Notes under the pieces: model-generated
Database searches by the model: none
The model's input: only the letters and a program-made list of their open reading frames with translations
What the model was told of the DNA's origin: nothing
Program-made: the position numbers and the translations under genes
Source: Kosakonia sp. H02
GTDB lineage: Bacteria; Pseudomonadota; Gammaproteobacteria; Enterobacterales; Enterobacteriaceae
DNA: 64,000 nt
NCBI GenBank assembly: GCA_030704225.1
Contig: CP131915.1
Coordinates: 2,728,001-2,792,000 of the forward strand
Direction: 5' to 3'
Shown: positions 1 to 7,917 of the stretch, one piece after another
Position numbering within the stretch: position 1 is the stretch's first letter
Layout of the letters: the number at the start of each line of letters is the position of its first letter

Positions 1-594
1 CACACCCGCCAGAGAACCAAAACCCTCCAGATGCGCCGCCGCCAGGTTGTTCACCAGCGCCGCTTCCGGGCGGGTCAGCCCAACGGTCCAGGCGATTTCG
101 CCCTGGTGGTTAGCACCGAGTTCTATCACCGCGTATTGATGTTCTTTGGTGAGACGCAACAGTGTCATCGGCACGCCGATGTCATTATTGAGATTACCTG
201 CGGTATAGAGCGTATTGCCGCACTCGCCAAGAATGGCGGCGGTCATCTCTTTGACCGAGGTTTTGCCGGAAGAACCGGTCAGCGCAACCACGCGCGCCGG
301 CACCTGCTGGCGAACCCATGCCGCCAGTTCGCCAAAGGCCTGGCGGGTATCTTTCACCACCAGTTGCGGCAAGTCGGTAGCCAGTTTGCGGCTGACCAGC
401 AGCGCGCCCGCGCCGCCCTCTTTTGCTTTATCGGCGAAGTCGTGGGCATCAAAGCGCTCGCCTTTCAACGCCACAAACAGGCAACCCGGCGTCAGCTTGC
501 GGGTGTCGCTGGTTACGTCATCAATAGTGGCGTCCTGGCCATGTATTTCACCGTGCAGAATGCCGGCGAGCTGGCTGAGCGTTACGCTAATCAT
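1..594 (-). CDS. murF: UDP-MurNAc-tripeptide--D-alanyl-D-alanine ligase, partial
   Basis: Cytoplasmic Mur ligase that adds D-Ala-D-Ala to UDP-MurNAc-tripeptide, the last soluble step of peptidoglycan precursor synthesis. Only the first 198 residues are present; the gene runs off the left edge in frame. The N-terminus begins MISVTLSQLAG, and an ATP-binding loop reading TGSSGKTS lies near residue 107. It is followed by the AGNLNNDIGVP and ELGANHQGEIAWT stretches typical of MurF. The ATG overlaps the murE stop by 4 nt (ATGA), which suggests translational coupling in the dcw operon. Identity is clear; the C-terminal half cannot be judged. Confidence 0.97.
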   Translation of the reverse strand, partial: MISVTLSQLAGILHGEIHGQDATIDDVTSDTRKLTPGCLFVALKGERFDAHDFADKAKEGGAGALLVSRKLATDLPQLVVKDTRQAFGELAAWVRQQVPARVVALTGSSGKTSVKEMTAAILGECGNTLYTAGNLNNDIGVPMTLLRLTKEHQYAVIELGANHQGEIAWTVGLTRPEAALVNNLAAAHLEGFGSLAGV

Positions 595-2078
595 GCCACT
601 ACCCCCAGCAAACGCGCTGCCGTTACGCGGTCGGAGTAATCCAGACGATGCGTGCCGACAATTTGATAATCTTCATGGCCTTTACCGGCCAGTAAGACAA
701 CATCGTTCTCTTTGGCCTGCATAATGGCGTTGGTTACCGCTTCCGCGCGGCCTTCGACCACGCGAGCCCGACCCGCATCAAGCATGCCAGCCAGAATGTC
801 ATTGATAATGGCGCGCGGCTCTTCGGTTCGCGGGTTGTCGTCAGTGACAACCGGTACATCGGAGAACTCTTCGGCAATCGCGCCCATTAACGGACGTTTG
901 CCTTTGTCGCGATCGCCGCCGCAGCCAAACACGCACCACAGTTTGCCGGTGCAGTGCAGGCGCGCGGCCTGCAACGCTTTTTCCAGCGCATCTGGCGTGT
1001 GGGCATAATCGACTACCACCGTCGGTTTGCCCGGCGCACTAAATACTTCCATGCGACCGCAAACCGGTTGCAGGCGGGACGCCGTTTTCAGCAGTTCATT
1101 TAACGGATAACCGAGCGCAAGGAGCGTGGCGAGTGCCAGCAGTAGATTGCTGACGTTAAACGCGCCCATCAGACGGCTTTCGATTTCGCCTTCGCCCCAG
1201 GTGGAGCCGAAACGGATCGTCGCGCCGCTGTCGTGGTAATCCACGCTCAGGGTTTTCAACCAGCGGCCGTGGCAGTCCGGGTTAATGTTGTTTTCCATTG
1301 ATACCGCAACTGCATCTGGCAGTTTTGCCAGCCAGCGACGGCCCACTTCGTCATCAGCATTGATGATCGCCTGGCCGTAATGGTGCGAGGAGAACAGCAG
1401 CCATTTCGCCGCTTCGTAGCGGGTCATATCGCCGTGATAATCGAGGTGATCGCGGCTTAAATTGGTAAACACCGAGGCGGCGAATTTCAATGCCGCAACG
1501 CGATGCTGAACTAAACCGTGGGAAGAGACTTCCATCGCCGCGAAGGTTGCGCCCTGCTCTGCCAGGCCAGCAATCACATGCTGAACATCCACCGCAGAGC
1601 CGGTGGTGTTTTCTGTCGGCGCGACTTTGCCCAGCAGACCGTTACCAACGGTGCCCATCACCGCGCTGGTTTCGCCCAGCAACTGGCTCCACTGCGCCAG
1701 CAGTTGCGTGGTGGTGGTTTTGCCGTTGGTGCCGGTGACGCCAATCAGACGCAGTTGTTCAGACGGCTCGCCGTAGAAACGGCCCGCCAGCGCGGAAAGG
1801 CGCTCATTCAACTGGCTCAGGTAAATGACCGGAACCCCGTGCATTTCACGAATTTCACCGTCATTTGCTTCGTCTTTCGCTTCAGCAATAATGGCAGCAA
1901 CACCTTGCGCAATCGCCTGCGGGATATACCGACGCCCGTCCGCCTGATGACCGACCACCGCCACAAAGAGATCGCCCGATGCAGCCACACGGCTGTCGAG
2001 TGTCATCTCCCGCAGTGCTCGCTCCGGTGCCGATGGCACCCACGGAGCGAGAAGGTCGCGCAAATTACGATCTGCCAC
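591..2078 (-). CDS. murE: UDP-MurNAc-L-Ala-D-Glu:meso-diaminopimelate ligase
   Basis: Cytoplasmic Mur ligase that adds meso-diaminopimelate to UDP-MurNAc-dipeptide. The 495-residue product has the usual length. Visible motifs are the ATP loop GVTGTNGKTTTTQ near residue 111, the YHGDMTRYEAAKW segment carrying the lysine that is carbamylated in Mur ligases, and the DNPRTEEP signature that selects diaminopimelate over lysine. The start is GTG at 2078 (product begins VADRNLRDLL), as in E. coli. It overlaps the end of ftsI by 14 nt and murF by 4 nt, so translation along the cluster is probably coupled. Confidence 0.98.
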   Translation of the reverse strand: MADRNLRDLLAPWVPSAPERALREMTLDSRVAASGDLFVAVVGHQADGRRYIPQAIAQGVAAIIAEAKDEANDGEIREMHGVPVIYLSQLNERLSALAGRFYGEPSEQLRLIGVTGTNGKTTTTQLLAQWSQLLGETSAVMGTVGNGLLGKVAPTENTTGSAVDVQHVIAGLAEQGATFAAMEVSSHGLVQHRVAALKFAASVFTNLSRDHLDYHGDMTRYEAAKWLLFSSHHYGQAIINADDEVGRRWLAKLPDAVAVSMENNINPDCHGRWLKTLSVDYHDSGATIRFGSTWGEGEIESRLMGAFNVSNLLLALATLLALGYPLNELLKTASRLQPVCGRMEVFSAPGKPTVVVDYAHTPDALEKALQAARLHCTGKLWCVFGCGGDRDKGKRPLMGAIAEEFSDVPVVTDDNPRTEEPRAIINDILAGMLDAGRARVVEGRAEAVTNAIMQAKENDVVLLAGKGHEDYQIVGTHRLDYSDRVTAARLLGVVA

Positions 2079-3831
2079 CTGTTCCCTCGCCTTGATTAAT
2101 TACAAACTCGCTTTTTTCGCCCGTGGTCAACGCATCCGGCTCAATGTTCATGGTGCGCAGAACGCCGCCCATGATGGCACCGAAGACCGGCGCAGAGACC
2201 GCGCCACCGTAATATTTACCCGCTTGCGGATCGTTAATGACCACCACCAGCGCAAAGCGCGGGCGGCTGGCAGGCGCGACGCCAGCGGTGTAAGCAATGT
2301 ATTTGTTGATGTAGCGGCCATCCGGCCCGACTTTTTTCGCCGTACCGGTTTTGATCGCGATGCGATAGCCTTTGATTGCCGCTTTCACCCCACCGCCGCC
2401 CGGCAACGCTACGCTCTCCATCATGTGCACCACGGTGCGCACAATGGATTCGTTAAAGATGCGTTCGCCCGGCACCGGCGGGTCAACTTTGGTTATCGAC
2501 AGCGGGCGATAAATGCCATAGCTGCCAATCGTTGCGTAGACTCGCGCTAACTGTAACGGCGTTACCATTAGCCCGTAGCCGAAAGAGAAGGTGGCCCTCT
2601 CTATGTCAGACCACCGTTGTTTTTGAGGAAATAAGCCACTGCGTTCCCCGACCATCCCCAAATTGGTCGTTTTTCCCAGTCCAAAACGTGAGTAAGTATC
2701 TACTAACGCTGAGGAGGGCATCGCTAACGCCAGCTTCGAAACGCCGACGTTACTCGACTTCTGGAGCACCCCGGTAAGGGTCAATTCGCTGTATCGCGCC
2801 ACGTCTTTGATTTCGTGGCCGTTAATCCGGTACGGCACGGTGTTGAGCACCGTGTTAGGCGTGACAACGCCGCGCTGTAACGCGGTCATCACCACCATCG
2901 GCTTGACCGTCGAGCCCGGCTCAAAGACGTCGGTTATCGCGCGGTTACGCATCGCGTCTTTCGCCGTGCCGGAGAAATTATTGGGGTTATAAGAGGGGCT
3001 ATTCGCCATCGCCAGCACTTCGCCGGTGTTGACATCCACCAGCACGGCGCTACCGGACTCCGCTTTGTTAAACGCCACGGCGTTATTCAGCTCGCGATAG
3101 ACCAGGGCTTGCAGACGTTCATCAATGCTGAGCGCCAGGTTGTGCGCGGCCTGGCTGTCCGTTGAGGAGATATCTTCAATGACCCGACCATAGCGGTCTT
3201 TACGCACAATACGCTCTCCGGGCTGGCCGGTGAGCCATTTATCAAAGCTTTTTTCGACCCCTTCGATCCCCTGGCTATCAACGTTGGTGAAACCAATGAG
3301 GTGAGCGGTGACTTCCCCGGAAGGATAATAGCGGCGGGATTCTTCACGCAGATGAATGCCCGGCAGCTTGAGTTTTTTGATGTAATCGCCCAGATCCGGG
3401 TTCACCTGACGCGCCAGATAGATAAAGCGCATCTTCGGGTTGGTGTTAATGCGGGTGGCAAGCTGGTCGAGCGGCATATTTAGCGCATCGGCGAGCGCTT
3501 TCCAGCGGTTATCCAGCGTTACACCGCCCGCATCGTGCAGCTCTTTCGGGTCTGCCCAGATAGCTTTTACCGGCACGCTGACCGCCAGCGGGCGTCCGGA
3601 GCGGTCAGTTATCATGCCGCGCGAGGTCGCCACTTCTTGCACGCGCAGGGATCGCATGTCCCCTTCGCGAACCAGCATGTCCGGGTTAATAATTTGCAGA
3701 TACGCCACGCGGCCAATGAGGAACCCCAGCGCCAGCAGGATACAACCGCAAAGCAACGCAAAACGCCAACTTATAAAGTTGGCCTGTTCTTCCTGGCGTT
3801 TCGGTTTAATCGTCTTCGCCACTGCTTTCAT
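2065..3831 (-). CDS. ftsI: Peptidoglycan D,D-transpeptidase FtsI (PBP3)
   Basis: Septal class B penicillin-binding protein that cross-links peptidoglycan at the division site. At 588 residues it equals the E. coli protein. A short cytoplasmic tail is followed by one membrane anchor (about residues 22-40, FALLCGCILLALGFLIG). A PBP dimerisation domain follows, then a transpeptidase domain with the active-site motif STVK (nucleophile serine near 307), SSN near 359 and KTGT near 494. It lies between ftsL and murE; the stop lies inside the murE start region. No sign of truncation or of an insertion at the beta-lactam binding site. Confidence 0.98.
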   Translation of the reverse strand: MKAVAKTIKPKRQEEQANFISWRFALLCGCILLALGFLIGRVAYLQIINPDMLVREGDMRSLRVQEVATSRGMITDRSGRPLAVSVPVKAIWADPKELHDAGGVTLDNRWKALADALNMPLDQLATRINTNPKMRFIYLARQVNPDLGDYIKKLKLPGIHLREESRRYYPSGEVTAHLIGFTNVDSQGIEGVEKSFDKWLTGQPGERIVRKDRYGRVIEDISSTDSQAAHNLALSIDERLQALVYRELNNAVAFNKAESGSAVLVDVNTGEVLAMANSPSYNPNNFSGTAKDAMRNRAITDVFEPGSTVKPMVVMTALQRGVVTPNTVLNTVPYRINGHEIKDVARYSELTLTGVLQKSSNVGVSKLALAMPSSALVDTYSRFGLGKTTNLGMVGERSGLFPQKQRWSDIERATFSFGYGLMVTPLQLARVYATIGSYGIYRPLSITKVDPPVPGERIFNESIVRTVVHMMESVALPGGGGVKAAIKGYRIAIKTGTAKKVGPDGRYINKYIAYTAGVAPASRPRFALVVVINDPQAGKYYGGAVSAPVFGAIMGGVLRTMNIEPDALTTGEKSEFVINQGEGTGGRS

Positions 3832-3856
3832 GCGTCGGGTTGTTCCTTATTCATCT

Positions 3857-4222
3857 CTATTTCTGCACGACTATATTTTCCTGAGAGGGATCGACGTGCT
3901 GCATTTGCAGCTTCTCCGTGGCGATCCGTTCAACCCGGCTGTGATCGCCGAGCGCGTTCTCTTCAAGAATCAGGTTGCGCCATTCGATATCCAGCGCATC
4001 GCGCTCGATGACCAATTGTTCACGCTGTGCGGTTAACAAGCGTGTGTGGTGCGCGGTGGTAACCACCGTTATCGCCGTCATGATGATGCAAATGAACAAG
4101 CAGAGTGGCAGTTTCCCGAACCGCAATAGATCGTCGCCGATCACGCCAGGCAAGGCATGGCGCTCGTTGCTTCCTAACGATCCTTTTACTTTGCTGAGGG
4201 TCTCTGTCACTCTGCCGATCAT
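3857..4222 (-). CDS. ftsL: Cell division protein FtsL
   Basis: Bitopic inner-membrane divisome protein that forms the FtsQLB complex and activates FtsWI. The 121-residue length equals E. coli. It has a cytoplasmic N-terminus, a single membrane segment at about residues 38-57 (LPLCLFICIIMTAITVV), and a periplasmic heptad-like coiled coil rich in Leu and Glu. Its ATG overlaps the rsmH stop by 4 nt. Sequence after residue 60 is nearly identical to E. coli, so identification is secure. Confidence 0.97.
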   Translation of the reverse strand: MIGRVTETLSKVKGSLGSNERHALPGVIGDDLLRFGKLPLCLFICIIMTAITVVTTAHHTRLLTAQREQLVIERDALDIEWRNLILEENALGDHSRVERIATEKLQMQHVDPSQENIVVQK

Positions 4223-5160
4223 GCGTTCGTCCTCTCTGCAATACGCAGAACTGAACTACGGGCACGTGGGTTTTCAGCCACTTCTTCTTCGCCCGGCATC
4301 AATTTTCCTAAGGCTCGCAATTGACGGCCACCCAGTTTACTGAGTTGCGCTTCGGTCATCGGCAGCCCGGCAGGAACCTGCGGACCCCGGCTTTGCTCAC
4401 GCATAAAGCGTTTTACAATGCGGTCTTCCAGTGAATGGAAGCTGATAACCGAAAGCCGGCCTCCCGGGGCCAGCACGCCGAGCGAGTTTTTTAGCGCCTG
4501 CTCTATCTCCTCCAGTTCACTGTTCACCCAAATGCGCACCGCCTGGAAGGTACGGGTCGCGGGATGTTTGAATTTGTCTTTTACCGGCGTCGCCGCCGCC
4601 ACAACTTCAGCCAGCTCTTTAGTGCGAGTCATCGGATCCACGCGATTGCGCTCAGCAATGGCGCGGGCGATACGTTTGGCGAAGCGCTCCTCGCCAAAGG
4701 TTTTTAGCACCCAGGCAATATCGGCTTCCTCTGCGGTTTGCAGCCATTCGGCGGCAGATTGCCCGCGAGTGGGATCCATACGCATGTCCAGCGGACCATC
4801 GCGCATAAAGGAGAAGCCGCGTTCGGGATCGTCAAGTTGCGGTGATGAGACGCCAAGATCGAGAAGAATACCGTCGATCTTGCCGACAAGTTCGCGCTCG
4901 CTAACGTAATCAGCCAGCGCAGAGAAAGGTCCATGAATGATGGAGAAGCGGGGATCATCAATAGTGTTAGCGACGGCAATCGCCTGCGGGTCGCGATCGA
5001 TCGCCAGCAAGCGGCCTTCCGCTCCCAAATGGGAGAGGATCAGGCGCGAGTGACCACCGCGACCAAAAGTGCCATCAATGTAAATGCCGTCCGGACGAAT
5101 ATTCAGGCCGTTAACGGCCTCATCCAGCAGCACCGTCGTGTGTTTAAAATTTTCCATCAT
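4219..5160 (-). CDS. rsmH: 16S rRNA (cytosine(1402)-N(4))-methyltransferase RsmH
   Basis: Cytoplasmic SAM-dependent enzyme that N4-methylates C1402 of 16S rRNA in the decoding centre. The SAM-binding loop IDGTFGRGGHS is near residue 30, with LLDLGVSSPQLD and ISFHSLEDRIVK further on. Three ATG codons stand in a row at 5163, 5160 and 5157. I chose 5160, giving 313 residues as in E. coli. The first ATG (5163, 314 residues) overlaps the mraZ stop as TAATG and is also possible; no strong Shine-Dalgarno separates them. Part of the mraZ-led dcw operon. Confidence 0.96.
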   Translation of the reverse strand: MMENFKHTTVLLDEAVNGLNIRPDGIYIDGTFGRGGHSRLILSHLGAEGRLLAIDRDPQAIAVANTIDDPRFSIIHGPFSALADYVSERELVGKIDGILLDLGVSSPQLDDPERGFSFMRDGPLDMRMDPTRGQSAAEWLQTAEEADIAWVLKTFGEERFAKRIARAIAERNRVDPMTRTKELAEVVAAATPVKDKFKHPATRTFQAVRIWVNSELEEIEQALKNSLGVLAPGGRLSVISFHSLEDRIVKRFMREQSRGPQVPAGLPMTEAQLSKLGGRQLRALGKLMPGEEEVAENPRARSSVLRIAERTNA

Positions 5161-5162
5161 CA

Positions 5163-5621
5163 TTACAGAGACAAATCCTGCAACCGATCCGAAAGCCCTT
5201 CGGAACCGGATTGCTCAGCGTCGATATCTTCCTTGACCTGTTGATACCAGGTCGTTTCGTCCCACAGCTCAAATTTATTGAACTGCCCGACCAGCATCAC
5301 TTCTTTGGTTAGCCCGGCGTGCTGCCGTAAAACAGGCGCAATCAATATGCGACCGGCGCTATCCATTTGGCACTCGCTGGCATGCCCCAGCAATAAACGT
5401 TGCACTCGCCGCTCGAGCGGATTCATGCTCGACAGACGCGACAGTTTTTGCTCGATAATTTCCCATTCGGGCAAGGGGTAAAGCAGCAGGCATGTGTGAC
5501 GGATGTCAATGGTACACACCATTTGACCGGAGGCATTCTCCTGTAGCAAATCCCGATAACGGGTCGGAACGGATAACCGCCCTTTGCTGTCGAGATTAAC
5601 CAACGTCGCGCCACGGAACAT
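5163..5621 (-). CDS. mraZ: Transcriptional regulator MraZ
   Basis: DNA-binding protein with two SpoVT/AbrB-like domains, first gene of the dcw cluster; in E. coli it represses its own promoter. The 152-residue product is full length. The first domain begins MFRGATLVNLDSKGRLSVP and the second contains QMDSAGRILI. Upstream lie GTGGG-type repeats expected for its own operator and a good sigma-70 promoter, annotated separately. The stop adjoins the rsmH start, so the two are co-translated or nearly so. Confidence 0.97.
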   Translation of the reverse strand: MFRGATLVNLDSKGRLSVPTRYRDLLQENASGQMVCTIDIRHTCLLLYPLPEWEIIEQKLSRLSSMNPLERRVQRLLLGHASECQMDSAGRILIAPVLRQHAGLTKEVMLVGQFNKFELWDETTWYQQVKEDIDAEQSGSEGLSDRLQDLSL

Positions 5622-5650
5622 ATCCGGTTCACCCCCAGGTGATCGTTTTC

Positions 5651-5675
5651 ACCACTTTATCCCACAAATCCCCAC
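5651..5675 (-). promoter_or_regulatory. MraZ operator (three direct repeats)
   Basis: Reading the minus strand, three roughly 10-nt-spaced repeats appear: TGGGG, TGGGA and TGGTG, just downstream of the promoter -10 and 30-55 nt before the mraZ start. MraZ is known to bind direct TGGGN repeats in this place. The third copy departs from the consensus. Confidence 0.75.
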
Positions 5676-5681
5676 TGAGGG

Positions 5682-5711
5682 AGTTTACGGAGCGGAGGAA
5701 AAGCTTGTCAA
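5682..5711 (-). promoter_or_regulatory. Pmra promoter of the dcw cluster
   Basis: On the minus strand a consensus -35 TTGACA (5706-5711) and a -10 TAAACT (5682-5687) are 18 nt apart, immediately upstream of the MraZ repeats. It would drive mraZ and the genes after it. The rest of the mraZ-cra gap, roughly 5712-6208, shows no further gene or clear signal. Confidence 0.8.
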
Positions 5712-6208
5712 GCCAGCACAAAGGCCAACCAGAACAAAAGATCCCTTATTTGCAGCGAATATCTGCGTCGGTGAAATAGTGCTCAGCTTACGAGGCAAAT
5801 TAACGTCATGAATATTTGCAAGAAAAAAAACGAAATATACGCCCAGGCGTTTCAGACCATTCCATTTCCACGCGCTAAATATAAAGTGTCAGTTTGCGAC
5901 GCGGGCGGCATTTTAAGGCATATTGGCGCGACTTAACAGCACCAGATGCATTGGTGCATTCTAAGCCCGGCGCTATTTTTGCCGACAAAAATCCGTTGGC
6001 TGAGAACTGGTTGTTAATTCATCGAAAGTTTCTTTTAGATGTAACAATTCAATACAGACATCATGTTCAGTAACTTCTCAATCAGGCTTATGAAATTGGC
6101 GTTAAACAACCTCAGAGAAATAATATTTGCGCAGCCATTCAGAAATTAAGGATTTATCTTAGGTGGCATAAGACAATAATTTGATTAAGGGTATGGCGTG
6201 AATACTAA

Positions 6209-6230
6209 AAAGGCAGCTAAAGCTGCCTTT
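6209..6230 (-). terminator. Intrinsic terminator after cra
   Basis: A perfect 10-nt inverted repeat, AAAGGCAGCT and AGCTGCCTTT separated by AA, begins 12 nt past the cra stop. On the minus strand it runs into TTTTT, as expected for a rho-independent terminator. Confidence 0.85.
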
Positions 6231-6241
6231 AATGTATATGT

Positions 6242-7246
6242 TTATACCCGACTTAATATGCCACGCCGATAGAGATTGCGCCGAATACGGCTGAGACCGG
6301 GTTTCGGCTTACGCGGTTCATCAAGACTCGCCAGTACAATTTCCAGCACCCGCTCGGCAACATCGCGATGGCGTTGCGCCACCGCCAGCACCGGGCATTG
6401 CAGGAAATCCAGCAGTTCGTGATCGCCGAACGTCGCGATTGCCAGATCCGAAGGCAATTTACCATCGCGGCGTAATGTCACATCCAGCACGCCCTGCAAT
6501 AATGCAAATGAGGTGATGAACATGGCTTCCGGCATTGGGTTGGTTTCCAGCCATTTCTCGAATAACTGCGCAGCGGCCTCGCGCTCGTAGCTGTTCGCAT
6601 AGAGGTACTGAACCTCGCGTGGATCGTCCTTCCATGCGGTGCGAAAACCCTGTTCACGCAGGAAACTCACCGACAATTCCGGTAGTGCGCCTAAATAGAG
6701 CACGCGCTCTGCCGGGAATTTGCGTAGCTCTCCCGCCAGCATCTCCGAATCATCCTGGTCGGCACCGACCACACTGGTGAAGTGCTCACGATCTAATGCC
6801 CGGTCCAGTGCAACGATGGGGAAAGAGTCATTGGCCCAGCGCTGATAAAACGGATGCTCCGGCGGTAATGAAGTCGACACAATAATGGCATCGACCTGAC
6901 GCTGTAATAAATGTTCAATACAGCGCATTTCGTTATCAGGTTGATCTTCCGAGCAGGCGATCAGCAACTGATACCCGCGCTGGCGCGCCTGGCGTTCCAG
7001 ATAGTTGGCAATGCGCGTGTAGCTCGTATTTTCAAGATCGGGAATAACCAGCCCGATCGATCGTGTGCGTCCTGCGCGTAACCCAGCAGCCACCGCGTTC
7101 GGGTGGTAGTTATGCTCGCGAACCACCGCCATAACTTTCTCAACAGTTTTATCGCTGACACGATATTGCTTCGCCTTACCATTGATGACATAGCTTGCCG
7201 TTGTTCGTGAGACGCCGGCTAGCCGGGCGATTTCATCCAGTTTCAC
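6242..7246 (-). CDS. cra: Catabolite repressor/activator Cra (FruR)
   Basis: LacI-family regulator of central carbon flow; fructose 1-phosphate relieves its DNA binding. The 334-residue length matches E. coli. An N-terminal helix-turn-helix, KLDEIARLAGVSRTTASYVI, is followed by a hinge and a periplasmic-binding-protein-like core. The start is GTG at 7246 with an AAGGGG ribosome site 5 nt upstream. It follows ilvIH in the same direction, with an ilvH terminator between. I looked for a FruL-like leader peptide in the 177-nt gap and saw none resembling that of E. coli. Confidence 0.97.
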   Translation of the reverse strand: MKLDEIARLAGVSRTTASYVINGKAKQYRVSDKTVEKVMAVVREHNYHPNAVAAGLRAGRTRSIGLVIPDLENTSYTRIANYLERQARQRGYQLLIACSEDQPDNEMRCIEHLLQRQVDAIIVSTSLPPEHPFYQRWANDSFPIVALDRALDREHFTSVVGADQDDSEMLAGELRKFPAERVLYLGALPELSVSFLREQGFRTAWKDDPREVQYLYANSYEREAAAQLFEKWLETNPMPEAMFITSFALLQGVLDVTLRRDGKLPSDLAIATFGDHELLDFLQCPVLAVAQRHRDVAERVLEIVLASLDEPRKPKPGLSRIRRNLYRRGILSRV

Positions 7247-7369
7247 AATTGCCCCTTAAAATGACGTACTCCATAACCTTTTTAGGGATATAGGATAATT
7301 TCCTTAACATCTAAGCGCAGAAAGGTGACTCCGGCAACCGCTTTCGTGTCTGCTTCCGCGCGATTTCGC

Positions 7370-7398
7370 AAAAAAAAGCCCGGCATAATCAGCCGGGA
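7370..7398 (-). terminator. Intrinsic terminator after ilvH
   Basis: On the minus strand CCCGGC and GCCGGG form a 6-bp GC stem with a 7-nt loop, followed after one C by a run of eight T. It lies 25 nt past the ilvH stop and separates ilvIH from cra. Confidence 0.85.
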
Positions 7399-7423
7399 CT
7401 TAAAATGTGGAACATTTCTCGCA

Positions 7424-7915
7424 TTAACGCATGATTTTATCGCCGCGCGACAACCCCACCACGCCCGAGCGCGCCACTTCAACAATTTTTGCGACATCGC
7501 GGATGGTCGCCAGAAAAGCGTCCAGCTTATCGCTGGTTCCGGCGAGCTGAACCGTGTAAATCGACGGCGTGACATCAATAATCTGCCCGCGGAATATTTC
7601 CGCATTGCGTTTAACCTCTTCACGCCCGTACCCGCTGGCCTGGATTTTCACCAGCATAATCTCGCGCTCAACATACGCGCCCTGCCCAAGTTCGTTCACG
7701 CGCAGTACGTCAACCAGCTTGTGCAGTTGCTTTTCGATCTGCTCGAGAACTTTTTGATCGCCCACGGTTTGGATAGTCATACGCGACAGCGTGGGATCGT
7801 CAGTTGGCGCAACCGTCAGGCTTTCAATGTTGTAGCCGCGCTGGGAGAACAGGCCAATCACGCGCGATAACGCGCCCGATTCGTTTTCCAGTAACACAGA
7901 CAGTATCCGGCGCAT
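7424..7915 (-). CDS. ilvH: Acetolactate synthase III, regulatory small subunit
   Basis: Small subunit of acetohydroxyacid synthase III, conferring valine feedback inhibition and full activity on IlvI. The product is 163 residues, as in E. coli, starting at the ATG that gives MRRILSVLLENESGALSR. That segment opens the N-terminal ACT domain that binds valine; the C-terminal half is the conserved ALS small-subunit domain. The gap to ilvI is 2 nt, so translation is coupled. A longer reading with ten extra residues overlaps ilvI and is unlikely. Confidence 0.97.
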   Translation of the reverse strand: MRRILSVLLENESGALSRVIGLFSQRGYNIESLTVAPTDDPTLSRMTIQTVGDQKVLEQIEKQLHKLVDVLRVNELGQGAYVEREIMLVKIQASGYGREEVKRNAEIFRGQIIDVTPSIYTVQLAGTSDKLDAFLATIRDVAKIVEVARSGVVGLSRGDKIMR

Positions 7916-7917
7916 AA

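Noticed and set aside
7247..7423. FruL-type leader peptide upstream of cra
   Set aside because: I scanned the minus strand of this gap and saw no peptide similar to E. coli FruL.
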